Below are positions 34,830 through 44,983 of a stretch of 64,000 bases of DNA, in pieces (position 1 is the stretch's first letter; each line of letters starts with the position of its first letter). The DNA is from Septoria linicola (taxonomy: Eukaryota > Ascomycota > Dothideomycetes > Mycosphaerellales > Mycosphaerellaceae), in NCBI GenBank assembly GCA_024114885.1, contig CP099425.1:1612001-1676000 (forward strand), given 5' to 3'. The translations under genes and the position numbers were made by a program. The notes beneath the pieces are model-generated. The model worked only from the letters and a program-made list of their open reading frames with translations. It did not search any database and had not been told where the DNA came from.

Positions 34830-35096
34830 TTCTTCTGAGGTTGGTAGGATGAGGCCTGGAGACCAATATGTCGCGCTTTCGAATCCGTGAGCCACAGGCC
34901 GATTCGTCCGGTGAGAGGTGTAGAATCCAGTGACACAGTCTTGTACCCTGTTCTCAGCTCGACAAGTTGCACGGCTGCTTCGAGAGGTCGCGACGGTTGT
35001 TGCAACGTGCTGTGAATTGAGAAAGGTGCAATCTGTTACTATTTCTGGACTTGTTAGGAACTGGGCTAGCGAAGTATGTCGCTGCTTTGGGCTGTA

Positions 35097-35546
35097 CAGT
35101 AAAACTTCTGTAACGCGATCCTCCGTAAGCCGATAACCTCCACTACGCGATAATTTTGCCTTCAACTCGTGATTTTGGCTGGCAACCTGCGACCTGCCAA
35201 TATCGACTGCCTTACAGTCGATTATCGTGTTATAGAGGCCACTAAAGTTACTAAACAACGCGGTATCTCTATCTCTTAGAGACAATCCCTTCGCCGATAT
35301 GCCTAGCCGTATCCTTACCTTCGTTAACAGGCCCTTAGAGAGTGGTTTAGAACCGAGTTCTAGCGAGATATTACGTAGTCCACGGTGTTAGAGAGTCTCT
35401 TAGCCAAATTCAGCAGGGATTAAGGCAGTAGTCTATTACAGCTTGGTTTATGTAATCAGTATTTTGGCAATTCTACAACACGATAACCTCTATAACACGA
35501 TCAATTCAGGCTCATCAGGTTGTATCGCGTTACAGAAGTTTTACTG
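35097..35546. mobile_element. Non-autonomous DNA transposon (MITE), pogo/Tc1-mariner-like
   Basis: The left end at 35097-35119 and the right end at 35524-35546 form a perfect 23-base terminal inverted repeat beginning CAGTAAAACTTCTGTAACGC. The element is flanked on both sides by TA (35095-35096 and 35547-35548), the target duplication expected of Tc1/mariner/pogo transposases. It is 450 bases long and encodes no transposase. Degenerate copies of the inner repeat lie at 35135-35151 and 35485-35501, both in the orientation of the left end; they could be subterminal transposase-binding boxes. Family assignment is from the CAG...TA-flanked end structure only. Confidence 0.88.
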
Positions 35547-35996
35547 TATTTCATGTAAAGCCCATGTCCTGGTCTACAAGGAGCAGCAAATGAAGTATCG
35601 AACTCAGTAACTTAGCCTCTGCTGGCTTTTTGAGTGCTTCTCAGGAATATCTCGCGAATCGTACTGCGGATACAGAATCTGAGGAACGACTGCTAACTTA
35701 TAGCGGCGAACTGCTTGCGGATTATAGTCTTCTGCCTATCTTCATATTCGCTACGAATTTGTTTGGCCAGACTCGATGAATGTATCCGTTCATTCCCTGA
35801 GTCAAGGCTTGCGCGTATGTGCCTCCATCAACGAGCAATAGCTTCTGTCCCGTATAACATCTCACCTCGAGACTAGTGGTGGATGTCATGACCAAGCCGC
35901 TGCCTTGCCTTCTGGGAGTCAGACCAAGTCTGGCTTTCCATGCCCACGTCTTGGTACTTATCAATTCTACTCCAATTTCGACTTGCACGTAGTCCC
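35547..35996. other. Short intergenic stretch, no gene recognised
   Basis: The minus-strand frame at 35722-35988 lacks an ATG start and recognisable features. Nothing else is supported between the MITE and the SAP-like gene. Confidence 0.45.
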
Positions 35997-36746
35997 TCAG
36001 ACCTTCAGTCGGCTCGCTTCCTCGAAGGCCTTCTGCGCCCTGGCCAAAACATCCGCCTTAGTCTGCACCCTCTTCTTCGTCCTCACAACGGGCTTCTTCT
36101 GCTTCGCTTTGACAGTGCTATACCAGTCATCTAGCTCCTCGCCGTGTGCATCGAGATAGTCTTCCACTCTCTCCACGAGAGCCGCGTAGTTGCCACTCGA
36201 GGGCTGTTTGTGGATCTTGAGCCAAGCTCGCAATTGATTGTGGTCGTTGAAGTCGATGCCGATCGTGCCATTTGCGCAAGCGATCTTGAGTTGGCCGTTT
36301 GTGGGTATGTCCTTACCTGTGTTTGTCTGCCGAGTTGCCTTGGGATCGTCGCTGACTTGGAACGGAGCCCAGTCGCTGTGGGTTGGGGAGTGCTTGCTGT
36401 TGATGGAGTCTTTCGAGTCGAACATTTGTGCCTCGCCGACGCGCTTCTTCTTCGCCGAACCTGCTACGCAACCATGGTCGCCATTGTCCGCTTTGCGTTT
36501 TTGGCTGGTATTGGCTGTTGGCGTGTGCAGCTGAGGAGAAGTCTCGCTGTCAGACTCCTCCCCGAAGAGCTCAAAATCGAGGGAAGGCATCAAGCTGTGG
36601 ACTATATCTGATGTATCTGGTGGGCTATGAGCTTTAGATAATGCTGTAGTCGACCGCGGAAGGTCGTTTCTTGTGTGGTATTGATCAGAGTAATCTGTCA
36701 AGAGGCCACTGTACAGCTCGTGGCCGAGCCAGGACTCTTGCTCCAT
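35997..36746 (-). CDS. Hypothetical nuclear protein with SAP-like motif
   Basis: A single frame of 249 residues from the ATG at 36746. The first 130 residues are polar and disordered and contain basic patches that could be nuclear signals (SQKRKADNGDHG, AKKKRVGEA). Residues about 165-205 (FNDHNQLRAWLKIHKQPSSGNYAALVERVEDYLDAHG) have the helix-turn-helix spacing of a SAP motif, a DNA-binding module. The tail is strongly basic (VKAKQKKPVVRTKKRVQTKA). No enzyme domain. It may bind DNA, but the SAP match is by eye and weak. Confidence 0.6.
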   Translation of the reverse strand: MEQESWLGHELYSGLLTDYSDQYHTRNDLPRSTTALSKAHSPPDTSDIVHSLMPSLDFELFGEESDSETSPQLHTPTANTSQKRKADNGDHGCVAGSAKKKRVGEAQMFDSKDSINSKHSPTHSDWAPFQVSDDPKATRQTNTGKDIPTNGQLKIACANGTIGIDFNDHNQLRAWLKIHKQPSSGNYAALVERVEDYLDAHGEELDDWYSTVKAKQKKPVVRTKKRVQTKADVLARAQKAFEEASRLKV

Positions 36747-37880
36747 TCACCAACGTTGGGCATGGCAACGTAAGTGAATGAAGTCATGACAAACAATGTT
36801 AACGTCAGGAGCCACACTGTAGGAAATACACGATCTCACATTATTCCCAGCTCGTGGCGCCGCAAGGCGAGTAGTCTGTTGCAACGCGAGCAAAACACTG
36901 TAATGTAAACCTTGACATAGCAGTGTGGTAACTTGATCCTAAGCTCCAGGCGGTTTTGAATCACCTTGCTCCTCGTGACTGCAGTGGTGAAGCAGCACTT
37001 TGGCTCTTCAACGCCTTAGCATTGTTCTCTGACGACCAGCCAGGATGTTCTGATCTGCTCTGCTGCACTCAACGATACAGCATGAGCTTGATTTGAGGCT
37101 CAAGAGATGGCGCTCTCAGCTCTGCAAAAATGTCAGAGTTAGGCGAGATATCGTGCTCGTGATGGGAAACGACGTGAGGCAGCTGGAGCAGATGATGTTG
37201 GGAGCAGTATTTGCTCTTACAAACCGCGAATTGGAGGTTGGAGGTGGACTTTTGGAGGAGCTTCATTGATGTTGATCTTGACTTCTTGGAGAAACTCGAT
37301 AGGAAATGGCTTGAGTAGATATCCTGCGCTTTGCTAGGCTGCACTTTGTTGAGTACCATTCAGAATTCTTGCTCGTACACCACTTCCTCGAAATTATTGC
37401 CTGAAGTGTTTGCTTGTCGATCATATGCGGCGTGAGACGTCGTTTCAGGCTGGAACAATGTAGGTGCATGAAGGTCCCTATCGCGTACACGCAAAAATCT
37501 GACCTTGTTGACTCGGAACTACGTAGCGCCGCCATATACATTATACACAATGGCAAAGAGCGTTTATGTTGCAAAAGGAGGTAGCTGCCAAGAGAAGTCT
37601 ATTCACGTGATAACGCTTTTTCGTTGCACGCTTACAGCCAATCATTATTGGACCCTGTATCGTTTCGTAGAGTAAGATAGACCTTGTAAACTCGGTCAAA
37701 GATAGACCTCGTAAACTCGGTCGAAGATAGACCTCGTAAACTCGGTCAAAGATAGACCTCGCAAGCTCGGTCAATAAGCATCGACCAAATCCTTCATATC
37801 ACTGTCACTGTTTGAGGTGTATCAAGTATCGTTTATACTCTTGTCTCAAAGCCAGGCGATCGCGCCAGAGACCTTTCAGC
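36747..37880. other. Divergent intergenic region with tandem repeat
   Basis: No coding sequence is supported. Frames at 37069-37574 (minus) lack domains. It contains the 25-base tandem array at 37673-37772, about 110 bases upstream of the oxidase start, and presumably the promoters of both flanking genes. Confidence 0.45.
37673..37772. repeat. Tandem repeat, 4 copies of 25 bases
   Basis: Four adjacent 25-base units (37673-37697, 37698-37722, 37723-37747, 37748-37772) of the form AAGATAGACCTCGTAAACTC plus GGTC and one variable base. Copies 2 and 3 differ at one position; copies 1 and 4 carry two or three changes. Its position just upstream of the secreted oxidase gene means it could affect the promoter. 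Confidence 0.92.
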
Positions 37881-39558
37881 ATGGCTTTAACCTTTATCTT
37901 TCGACTGGCAGTGCTCATAGGCTCGGTAGTGTCTACAAGCTTGGCTGCTCCTAATGCCGACACTTCAGCCGTCTGCAAGGCTTTGTTGGCAAAGTACCCA
38001 AAGCAGGTCGCTGACAGTGCTGTGGAAATTCCCACCGGCGTTACATACACAGAAACACGAAGAGACTACTGGTCGCTGGCAAATGCAGACGTCGAGCCAG
38101 CATGCATGTTCTTTCCGAAAACTGCGGAAGAGATACAATTTGCTGTCGTGACGCTGAATAAATACCCGACTGCACCATGGGGGATTAAAGGTATGGGCTA
38201 CTGTACTGGGCCAGGAGAAACGAGCTGACATCGTTCTGAGGTGGTGGCCACAACCCAAACGTCGGCTTCTCGAGCACGAAAGATGGTGTTCTCATCGCGA
38301 CTCATGAGAACATGGCGACCACTACTCTGGACTCGAACAACTACGCTCGTGTTGGACCTGGCTGCAAGTGGATCGATGTTGCAACAGCCTTACAGCCCTT
38401 CAATCGAGCTGTAGTCTCGGGTCGTCTGGGTGTCGTCGGTGCCGCCGGGCTGACACTGGGCGGCGGCCTCAGCTTCCTGAGCACTGAGCATGTGTGTGCA
38501 ACGTGATCGGGACATCTTTGACTCTCACTGACAAGGTCATGTAGGGTATGACAGCCGATAACGTCGTCGAATACCAAGTCGTCACAGCTTCCGGCGAGCT
38601 CACTCGCGCCAACAAGAACCAGAACAGCGACCTCTTCTACGCGCTGAAGGGCGGTGGCAACCAGTTCGCCATCGTCACCGAGTTCGTGATGCAGACCTAT
38701 CCAATTGGTCAAGTGTGGGGTGGCCACAAGATCTTCACAATGGACAAGAAGGCTGCATTGATTAATGCTACTCACAACCTTGTCTCGGACTACTACGACA
38801 CCAAAGCCGCCGTGATCGTGACCTACTCATCCACCCTCGATACGCTGGTCGATATCTTCGTAGTGTTCTTCTTCTACAACTCACCGAACGGACCAGGCAA
38901 GATCCTTGACGAGTTCAATGCGATCCCGGCTCTGCTCGATGCCACCAAGCCGAACAGGAACTACGCCGAGCTCCTCGACTCCAACAGCGCCTTCTCAATT
39001 GCTGGCCAACGATACTTGATTCGAACGGGCACTTTACCAAATCTGCCGGATGCACAAGGAGTAGATTTGTACAATTACTGCTTCGACAGCTTCTTCGACG
39101 GCGCAAAGAAAGTGCAATTCGCCGAGATCGACAATTATATCTTCTCGATGGCGTTCCAGCCTGTTCCAGTGCAGCTTGCAAACGCTTCACTCAGCAACCC
39201 AAACGGCGTGAACCTTCTGGGCCTCGACCCGAAGTACGGAGATAAAGTCTTCCTGGAGTACGACGTCTCTTGGCTTTCCGGCCTGACCGATCAGAAGGCT
39301 GCGGCTGCCATCACGAACCTTACAGAGCCTGTGCAACAGTACGCACGATCGACGTACGGCAATGCCCAACCTACGAACTACCAAAGCGGCAGTCTAGAGA
39401 ACGGATACAGGCCCCTCTTCATGAACGATGCTATGTTCAACCAGGATCCGCTCAAAAGTTATCCGGCAGACGTATACTCAAGACTGCAACAGATCCAGAA
39501 GCAGCGGGATCCAAAGGGATTCTTGTCGAAGAGGCAGGGCGGTTTCAAGCTCACATAA
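37881..39558 (+). CDS. Secreted FAD-linked oxidase (PCMH/BBE-type)
   Basis: Three exons: 37881-38190, 38241-38491 and 38545-39558. The introns are 50 and 53 bases and phases close exactly, giving 524 residues. The N-terminus is a signal peptide (MALTFIFRLAVLIGSVVSTS, cleavage after LAA). The FAD-binding PCMH domain includes KGGGHNPN, whose His107 is the expected site of 8-alpha-histidyl FAD linkage, and VVGAAGLTLGGGLSFLS. DLFYALKGGGNQFAIVTEF is typical, and the C-terminal berberine-bridge-type region ends DVYSRLQQIQKQRDPKGFLSKRQGG. Relatives oxidise sugars or secondary metabolites with O2. The second cysteine linkage of bicovalent BBE enzymes is not evident. It converges with the next gene, about 50 bases away. 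Confidence 0.9.
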
Positions 39559-39607
39559 GGAAGGTCAGATTCTGTAGCCAGATCATAGCCATGCGAAATG
39601 CTTCTCC

Positions 39608-40579
39608 TCAGGCTGCACGAACCATCTTGTGCTGTATATCCATGTTCACTTTGACAGTCGGCACCTTCGACTCCGGCGGTCTCCGCAGTGCTTTCACCGC
39701 ACCGTCACGGTAAGGTCTCAACTTCGGATTTCGCGCAAGAACGTCCTGCGTAGCATTGGTCGCAAATGTGGATAGTCTCATCATTTGCCTGAACACGATA
39801 GCTTGCAGCTCGTCGGCGTCTGCGCCTTGCTTACCAGCCTTCGTAACCTCCTGAGAGGCTTCTGCGAGCACTTTGTCGACTTCTGCACCACGTTGCTTAC
39901 GCACCATGTCGATTTCTCGGAAGCTGCGCTCGACCAGTGGCGCTCCGCCAGGTATAGTATTGGCATAAGCCAAAGTTGTACGTCTCAGCATATCCAGCGC
40001 TTCTGGAGCATTGTACGTTCCCGCTTTGAGGCTCGTTGTGACCTCTTCTGTGAGGTTGTCGAAACAGAGTTTCGCGGTCCGCGCTGTCAATATGGCATTG
40101 TTGTCTCCAGCAAAGCTCTTCCAAAGACCTGCTCCCAGAATCACCGCTGCTCCAGCTGCACATCCGAGCAGGCCCCCAGTGACCACTGCTGGTGGGGCCA
40201 TGGCTAGAGAGCTAGGTGAGTGTCCCGAAGCCTTCTTCGTGGAGTCGGTCTCTGCTGAACTTGATCTTCCTCGAGGTTCAGATGGAGTGCTGATCTTAGC
40301 TGGAGTCGCGCTCCTCTTGGTCGCAGCAGGCTTTGCTGGTGAGCTAGCTACATTCTTAGGTGCTTTGCTTGGGACTGTATTCAGTGTCGGAGCATCACAT
40401 TGCTGACGCTTCGTGGGAGAGCGCGCCTTAGCGTTGGTCTTGCTACACGATTCAGCATCTGGCTGAATATCATGCACCTTTGCTTTAGATGCTTTCCGTC
40501 TTGCTGGGTTTGGTCGGCTTGCTTTCTTTGTCTGGGGTTGAGCGACTGGCACAGCAGTACTGCCAGCTTTGGGGTCCAT
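39608..40579 (-). CDS. Hypothetical basic protein with hydrophobic segment
   Basis: A single frame of 323 residues from the ATG at 40579. Residues 1-125 are Lys/Ala/Pro/Ser-rich and disordered (KKASRPNPARRKASKAK, then SPAKPAATKRSATPAKIS). A Gly/Ala-rich hydrophobic segment follows (VVTGGLLGCAAGAAVILGAG, about 132-151), then a helical C-terminal domain (TAKLCFDNLTEEVTTSLK, VLAEASQEVTKAGKQGADAD). The segment could span a membrane, perhaps of an organelle. No family is recognised. The long frame and coherent composition on the minus strand, where the plus-strand frames are fragmentary, support it. Confidence 0.6.
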   Translation of the reverse strand: MDPKAGSTAVPVAQPQTKKASRPNPARRKASKAKVHDIQPDAESCSKTNAKARSPTKRQQCDAPTLNTVPSKAPKNVASSPAKPAATKRSATPAKISTPSEPRGRSSSAETDSTKKASGHSPSSLAMAPPAVVTGGLLGCAAGAAVILGAGLWKSFAGDNNAILTARTAKLCFDNLTEEVTTSLKAGTYNAPEALDMLRRTTLAYANTIPGGAPLVERSFREIDMVRKQRGAEVDKVLAEASQEVTKAGKQGADADELQAIVFRQMMRLSTFATNATQDVLARNPKLRPYRDGAVKALRRPPESKVPTVKVNMDIQHKMVRAA

Positions 40580-41350
40580 TCTCACTAGCCGTATAGTCGA
40601 GTCTAGAATGACATCGAGCCAGCATATCCAAATACTACCGGCCGGCGTCTACATAGGTACCGCGTAAAGAGTGAAACATCGTCACACGTTATGTATCCTG
40701 CCACGCGAAACGAGGCAAGGCGCGGCAGAGGAGATTGCCAAGCACTCGAATCATGATTGTCATCCTTGTTCCGGAACGTGGTCGTCATCACGCAAGCGAC
40801 CCGGCTTCTCTCTGTATCTGCAATACTCTCGCAGACACCACAAGATCTGCTTGAGAATGATGGGAAATGCCGCACATGCGTAAGTGCGAGGACTCGACAG
40901 CTCTTATGCTTTCGATAGCACACCAAGAGAAGTGCCGAATGCCGAGAGGCCTAAAACAGCCTGTCCGCGGCAGACGGTCCTGATTCTGACCAATGCAAAA
41001 CGCCTCTTCCTTCATACGCAAGCCTAATCTGGCCAGAGTCGTCCATTAGTCGAAGACTGTTTCTCTCTCCAAGCTTCCAAGCTGCATCTCACTGGAACAA
41101 TCACAAGCCGTCGAGGACGAGTCGCCTCATCGAAATGTCTTCGTTTCCATATTTGCCTTGCGCCAACGTACAGTATCTTTTCCTTCGTCTCTTGCTGCTT
41201 GTTCCGTTTTGTCTGCGTAAGGAATTGATAGGTGGATAGGCGAGAACATCACCTGCAGTGCCAGGGATAGCGAGAGCTGAGGTGACAAGGAGGCACAGCT
41301 GGCATACATTGTAGTCGAGGACAGGCGCGAATTGAGGTCGCTCTGCCATC
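40580..41350. other. Divergent intergenic region
   Basis: Lies between the hypothetical basic protein and the GH128 gene. Only short unsupported frames are present. Confidence 0.5.
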
Positions 41351-42314
41351 ATGAAGCGTTCGACCGCGGTCCTTGTGGCTGCTCTCCAAGGAGCTTTAGC
41401 ACAAGGAGTGACCACGTCAGCGAAACGAGGTCTAGCACAGGTCGAGACCAGCGAAGCGAGCGACAACCACTTCTGGACCTCTGGCGACCTGACCTGGTAC
41501 TACAATTGGAAGGTGACGCCCGATGCAGGCCTCGAAAGCTCCTCCCTACAATTTATGCCTATGTTATGGGGGCCGACGAATGGCAATGATCAGAGCTTCT
41601 ATACACAGGTCAAGAGCATGATAGACGGAGGTCGCAATGTCAGCCACGTGCTGGGGTTTAACGAGCCCGATGGATGCGGCAGTAATATATACGGCGGATC
41701 ATGCCTTGACGCACAAACGGCAGCAACAACCTGGATAAGAGAGATTGAGCCTCTGAAAGACTTGGGCGTCAAATTAGGCGCTCCAGCTGTCACAAGTGCG
41801 CCTAGCGGGTTCAATTGGCTCCAGAACTTCTTCACCGCATGCGATGGGCAATGTACGCCTGACTTCATCCCAATACACTACTACGGCGACTTCCAAGGCC
41901 TGGCGAGCCATGTTGGACAGGTCAATGCAACGTACGAAAACATGACAATGTGGGTCACAGAATGGGCCTATCCAGATGAGAGCCTAGAAGACACCCAGGA
42001 CTTTTACAACCAGTCCATCGCGTTCTTCGATCGCATAGAGTAAGCCTTTGCTGTGGCGACACCGCGACTTGTGCTAACATTGGGACAGCTACATCACACA
42101 CTATTCGTACTTTGGTGGTTTCCGCTCTTCGGTTTCGAATGTTGGACCAAACTCCGCCATGCTTACACAGAGTGGTGATCTAACGGATATTGGCGCATGG
42201 TACCTGGGAAAGGCAGCTACCGGGAACGTGCCCAAAGGCGGCGCGCCACGTGTCGCTGGGTTTGCTGGCTCGGGTTTGCTGGTACTGGCGGCTTTACTCT
42301 GGTGCCTTGGATGA
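41351..42314 (+). CDS. GPI-anchored GH128-type glycoside hydrolase (Asl1-like)
   Basis: Two exons, 41351-42039 and 42089-42314, with a 49-base GTAAGC...CTAAC...CAG intron and exact phase, giving 304 residues. It has a signal peptide (MKRSTAVLVAALQGALAQG) and a GH128 (alkali-sensitive linkage protein) barrel. Landmarks are MPMLWG, the acid/base Glu105 in HVLGFNEPD, PDFIPIHYYGD and the nucleophile Glu205 in MWVTEWAYPDE. A C-terminal GPI signal follows (small-residue site, then VAGFAGSGLLVLAALLWCLG). GH128 enzymes act on beta-1,3-glucan, so it is likely held at the plasma membrane or wall and involved in glucan remodelling. Several N-glycosylation sites (NVSH, NATY, NMTM, NQSI). Confidence 0.91.
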
Positions 42315-44648
42315 GTGCCAATAGCGGATCTGCCATACTTGACTGATAGATATAGACTATTGCATAGCGGAGACTCTATGCATGGGGTAGGCGTTCTTTG
42401 TGTATAGAACATTTTGTAGCATTCGAGAGATCAAATTACAGCATACTGCGCCGAGTGCAATTGAGCATCTGTCCGACAGAGCTTCCAAGCTCAGGCTCGG
42501 CATTCAGCCCAATTACCACACCATTTCATGCGCGGTAGGGAGTATGCTGTGCGCTAAATTGAGTGGCATGTTCGCAGTTGCACATTGGCCGTGAAGGGGA
42601 TGCAGCATGACCACCCACTACTCAGTGACTTCTGCCACTTGCCGCAAGAGCCAGGCATCCCTTCAATAATACGATGTACAGGCTGAAACATACTTCTGTC
42701 CGGATTGCTTCATGTGCTTGTTCTGTTGCTTGTCTGTATTTCTGGACCGGAACAGAAAGCATGACGCTGAATCGTGAAAAGTATGTTTCGTGCAGACCAT
42801 CGAGACTAGAGGCTCGCTCTGCATTCCCAATGCTGCGGCTCTGTGCTCCATTTCTCCATCCTCGTGACCAATTGCCGCGTGCTCTTTCAGGTCCGATCAT
42901 TAACGGATAGAAATAGGTTTCGCGGAGTGTGCATCGTGATGCAAAGCCATGCTAGCATGTTCCACATGTACGTGTGTCGGACGTCGGCTGCTGGACGTCG
43001 TTGATACACCGGAGTTATAGAACGAACAGTGCAGTCATCATAGTATGGCTTATGAGCCTCTCGTCGGAGCCCGGAGCTGTAAATCAATTGTCAGTATGCC
43101 TGAGATAAGAAAGGCTCTCGCACATGATCGGATGTGATGAGCACGCGCCACATTCAGCTCATGTTGGAGTGACATGAGGGCGGGTGCGAGCATCAAGTTT
43201 TCTGTGGACATTGCTGTCCGGACACCGCTCTTTTACTTGCGGTTTCAGCTGAGGCTACAGAGTGCAAGTTCTGCCTACGAAGCGCTGCGTTGGCTGTCAA
43301 CAAATGGTTCCAGTCCGCCTTGAATCTCCAGCTTGATCCATGTACTTTCGGTGGTGCGCAGGCAATCTGCCATGCACAATACCCTGGTCAGATGTTCATT
43401 CGTTCTCTGGAGTTCATCTCAGGGTGAGTCCGACAAGTGCTGATGGCATGGCTTGGGTGGCCAGGATGCAGAGATTCGAGAGTCTCATAGTGTAGGTGAC
43501 GTCGAGGTATGACTGGAGTCCTCACGCGTGGGTCGACGCGGCAAAGGCGTGAGGGAGGCGTTCTCAACGCCGATTCTGCGCCGATCCACGTCAACCAGAA
43601 GCCGTTCTCGGATGATATCGGACAGCCAGTCTTGAGCAATCGGCTCCTGTAAAGCTTTCATGTCAAGATAAAATCAAGCCGATGGCAAACCTGGTTGACG
43701 CCCTTTGAATTGCGCCCAGTCCGATGTACCAGAGTGCTCCTCAACACTAGAATGCGTCCGGTTGGCTTAATCAGAATGCCAAGTGTCAGACGAAGGCATG
43801 AGGATCGTAGTCCGCAGCTCCCGAACCTCAGAAGCGAACGACTTTGCTCGATCGCAAGTGATTAAGCAGACGAGACCAAGCCCCTGGCTTGTTGGCATAT
43901 TGGCATATTTGTGTATTTGTCTGTCGTCCGATAAGAAGATACACACGTCCAGAGAGCTGTTGTCGGTTGTTCACTCTTCGGTACATAGTCTCACGCAGAT
44001 CGAAAGCTACTGCAGTCGGTATCTGCGTCCAATGACAGTGTTCGAAAAGGCAGACTCAGGCTAGGAGAAGCTAGATCTCCCGAAGCAACGGCCAATTGCA
44101 CGTCGCTCATGCTCATGCTCATGCTAGACCCTTTCCATATATTTTACTCTGACTCTAACGTGCAGTCATCGTGCACGCTGAAAGATAAGAACGCACACGA
44201 GCAACCCTCGGTTGGAGCGTCATCTCGGTTTCCCACGCAGACAGCGGCGCGGGTGTAGCTGGGCATGGCTCTGAAAAGCATCGATCGCAGTGCTGCTGTA
44301 CCACGATAATCGCAGGCTGGGCTGGCAAGACGCGGTCGCACAAGTGTGCTAGGAGCGCGTAGGACAGGTCTCACCTGGTTCTTTCAGAAGAAGCGCGCCA
44401 AAATAGTAGCACGGTACAGTTCCCCCAGGGTTCGAGTAGGTTTCTAGGAAGCGTGCAGGCTGTGGGTCCCGTCGTCGGGACGAAGGGGAACTCGAGGCCC
44501 AACAGAATGGCCAGGTTCATGAGCAGCACGCAGACAAGGAAGCATAGCTGAGAAATGGAGCTTCCCTCCATGGGGCCATTGCGGCCACGATGGAGCCAAG
44601 CGCGTGTGCCAATCCGCGCATTTTGCTTTGCCGTCTCGCACGGCGCTC

Positions 44649-44654
44649 TTATCT
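44649..44654 (-). promoter_or_regulatory. Candidate GATA (AreA/Nit2-type) site
   Basis: AGATAA on the minus strand (TTATCT on plus) fits the HGATAR consensus for fungal nitrogen-regulatory GATA factors. It lies about 330 bases upstream of the ammonium transporter ATG and pairs with a second copy at 44857. The motif is short, so chance occurrence is possible. Confidence 0.35.
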
Positions 44655-44856
44655 TTAGCTTGACAATTGTTGACCCTAAAGCGAGAGTTAGTCGATGATC
44701 TGTGGCTCGGCAGCTGCCATCCTTTCATATAGCGTTGACCTTCCAGCCGATCGAGCTTCTGGCCTGTTGTGAGCCTCACTTCACTCACTCTCCATCCTCA
44801 TTACTGCGTGTCGTTCACTTTCTGTGACTGAAGCAGCAGTTGGAGAACAAAGTCTC

Positions 44857-44862
44857 TTATCT
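44857..44862 (-). promoter_or_regulatory. Candidate GATA (AreA/Nit2-type) site
   Basis: A second AGATAA (minus strand), about 120 bases upstream of the transporter start. Paired GATA elements are typical of genes derepressed when ammonium is scarce. Inferred from motif and position. Confidence 0.4.
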
Positions 44863-44983
44863 CAAGTTGCATATCACTACTGCGTGCCTCTGAAGCTCGT
44901 ATAGCAACGAAGAGGCTACTCCCGAGGCATACATTGGACCTTACCTCACCACACGTTTTGTACGAAACATACGAACCGCAGAC

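Larger units (their letters stand above)
42315..44983. other. Gene-poor 2.7 kb upstream of the ammonium transporter
   Basis: No coding sequence is supported. A 66-residue minus-strand frame at 44371-44571 has a hydrophobic N-terminus but no further support. A short (CTCATG) repeat lies near 44105-44125. GATA elements lie near the 3' end. Confidence 0.45.

Noticed and set aside
35722..35988. Minus-strand frame next to the MITE, considered as a transposase remnant
   Set aside because: It lacks an ATG, carries no DDE-type motif and lies outside the inverted repeats.
44371..44788. Minus-strand frames with a hydrophobic N-terminus (MEGSSISQLCFLVCVLLMNL)
   Set aside because: Considered as a small secreted protein. 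The mature part has no pattern, the frame overlaps another of equal quality, and there is no splice or promoter support.
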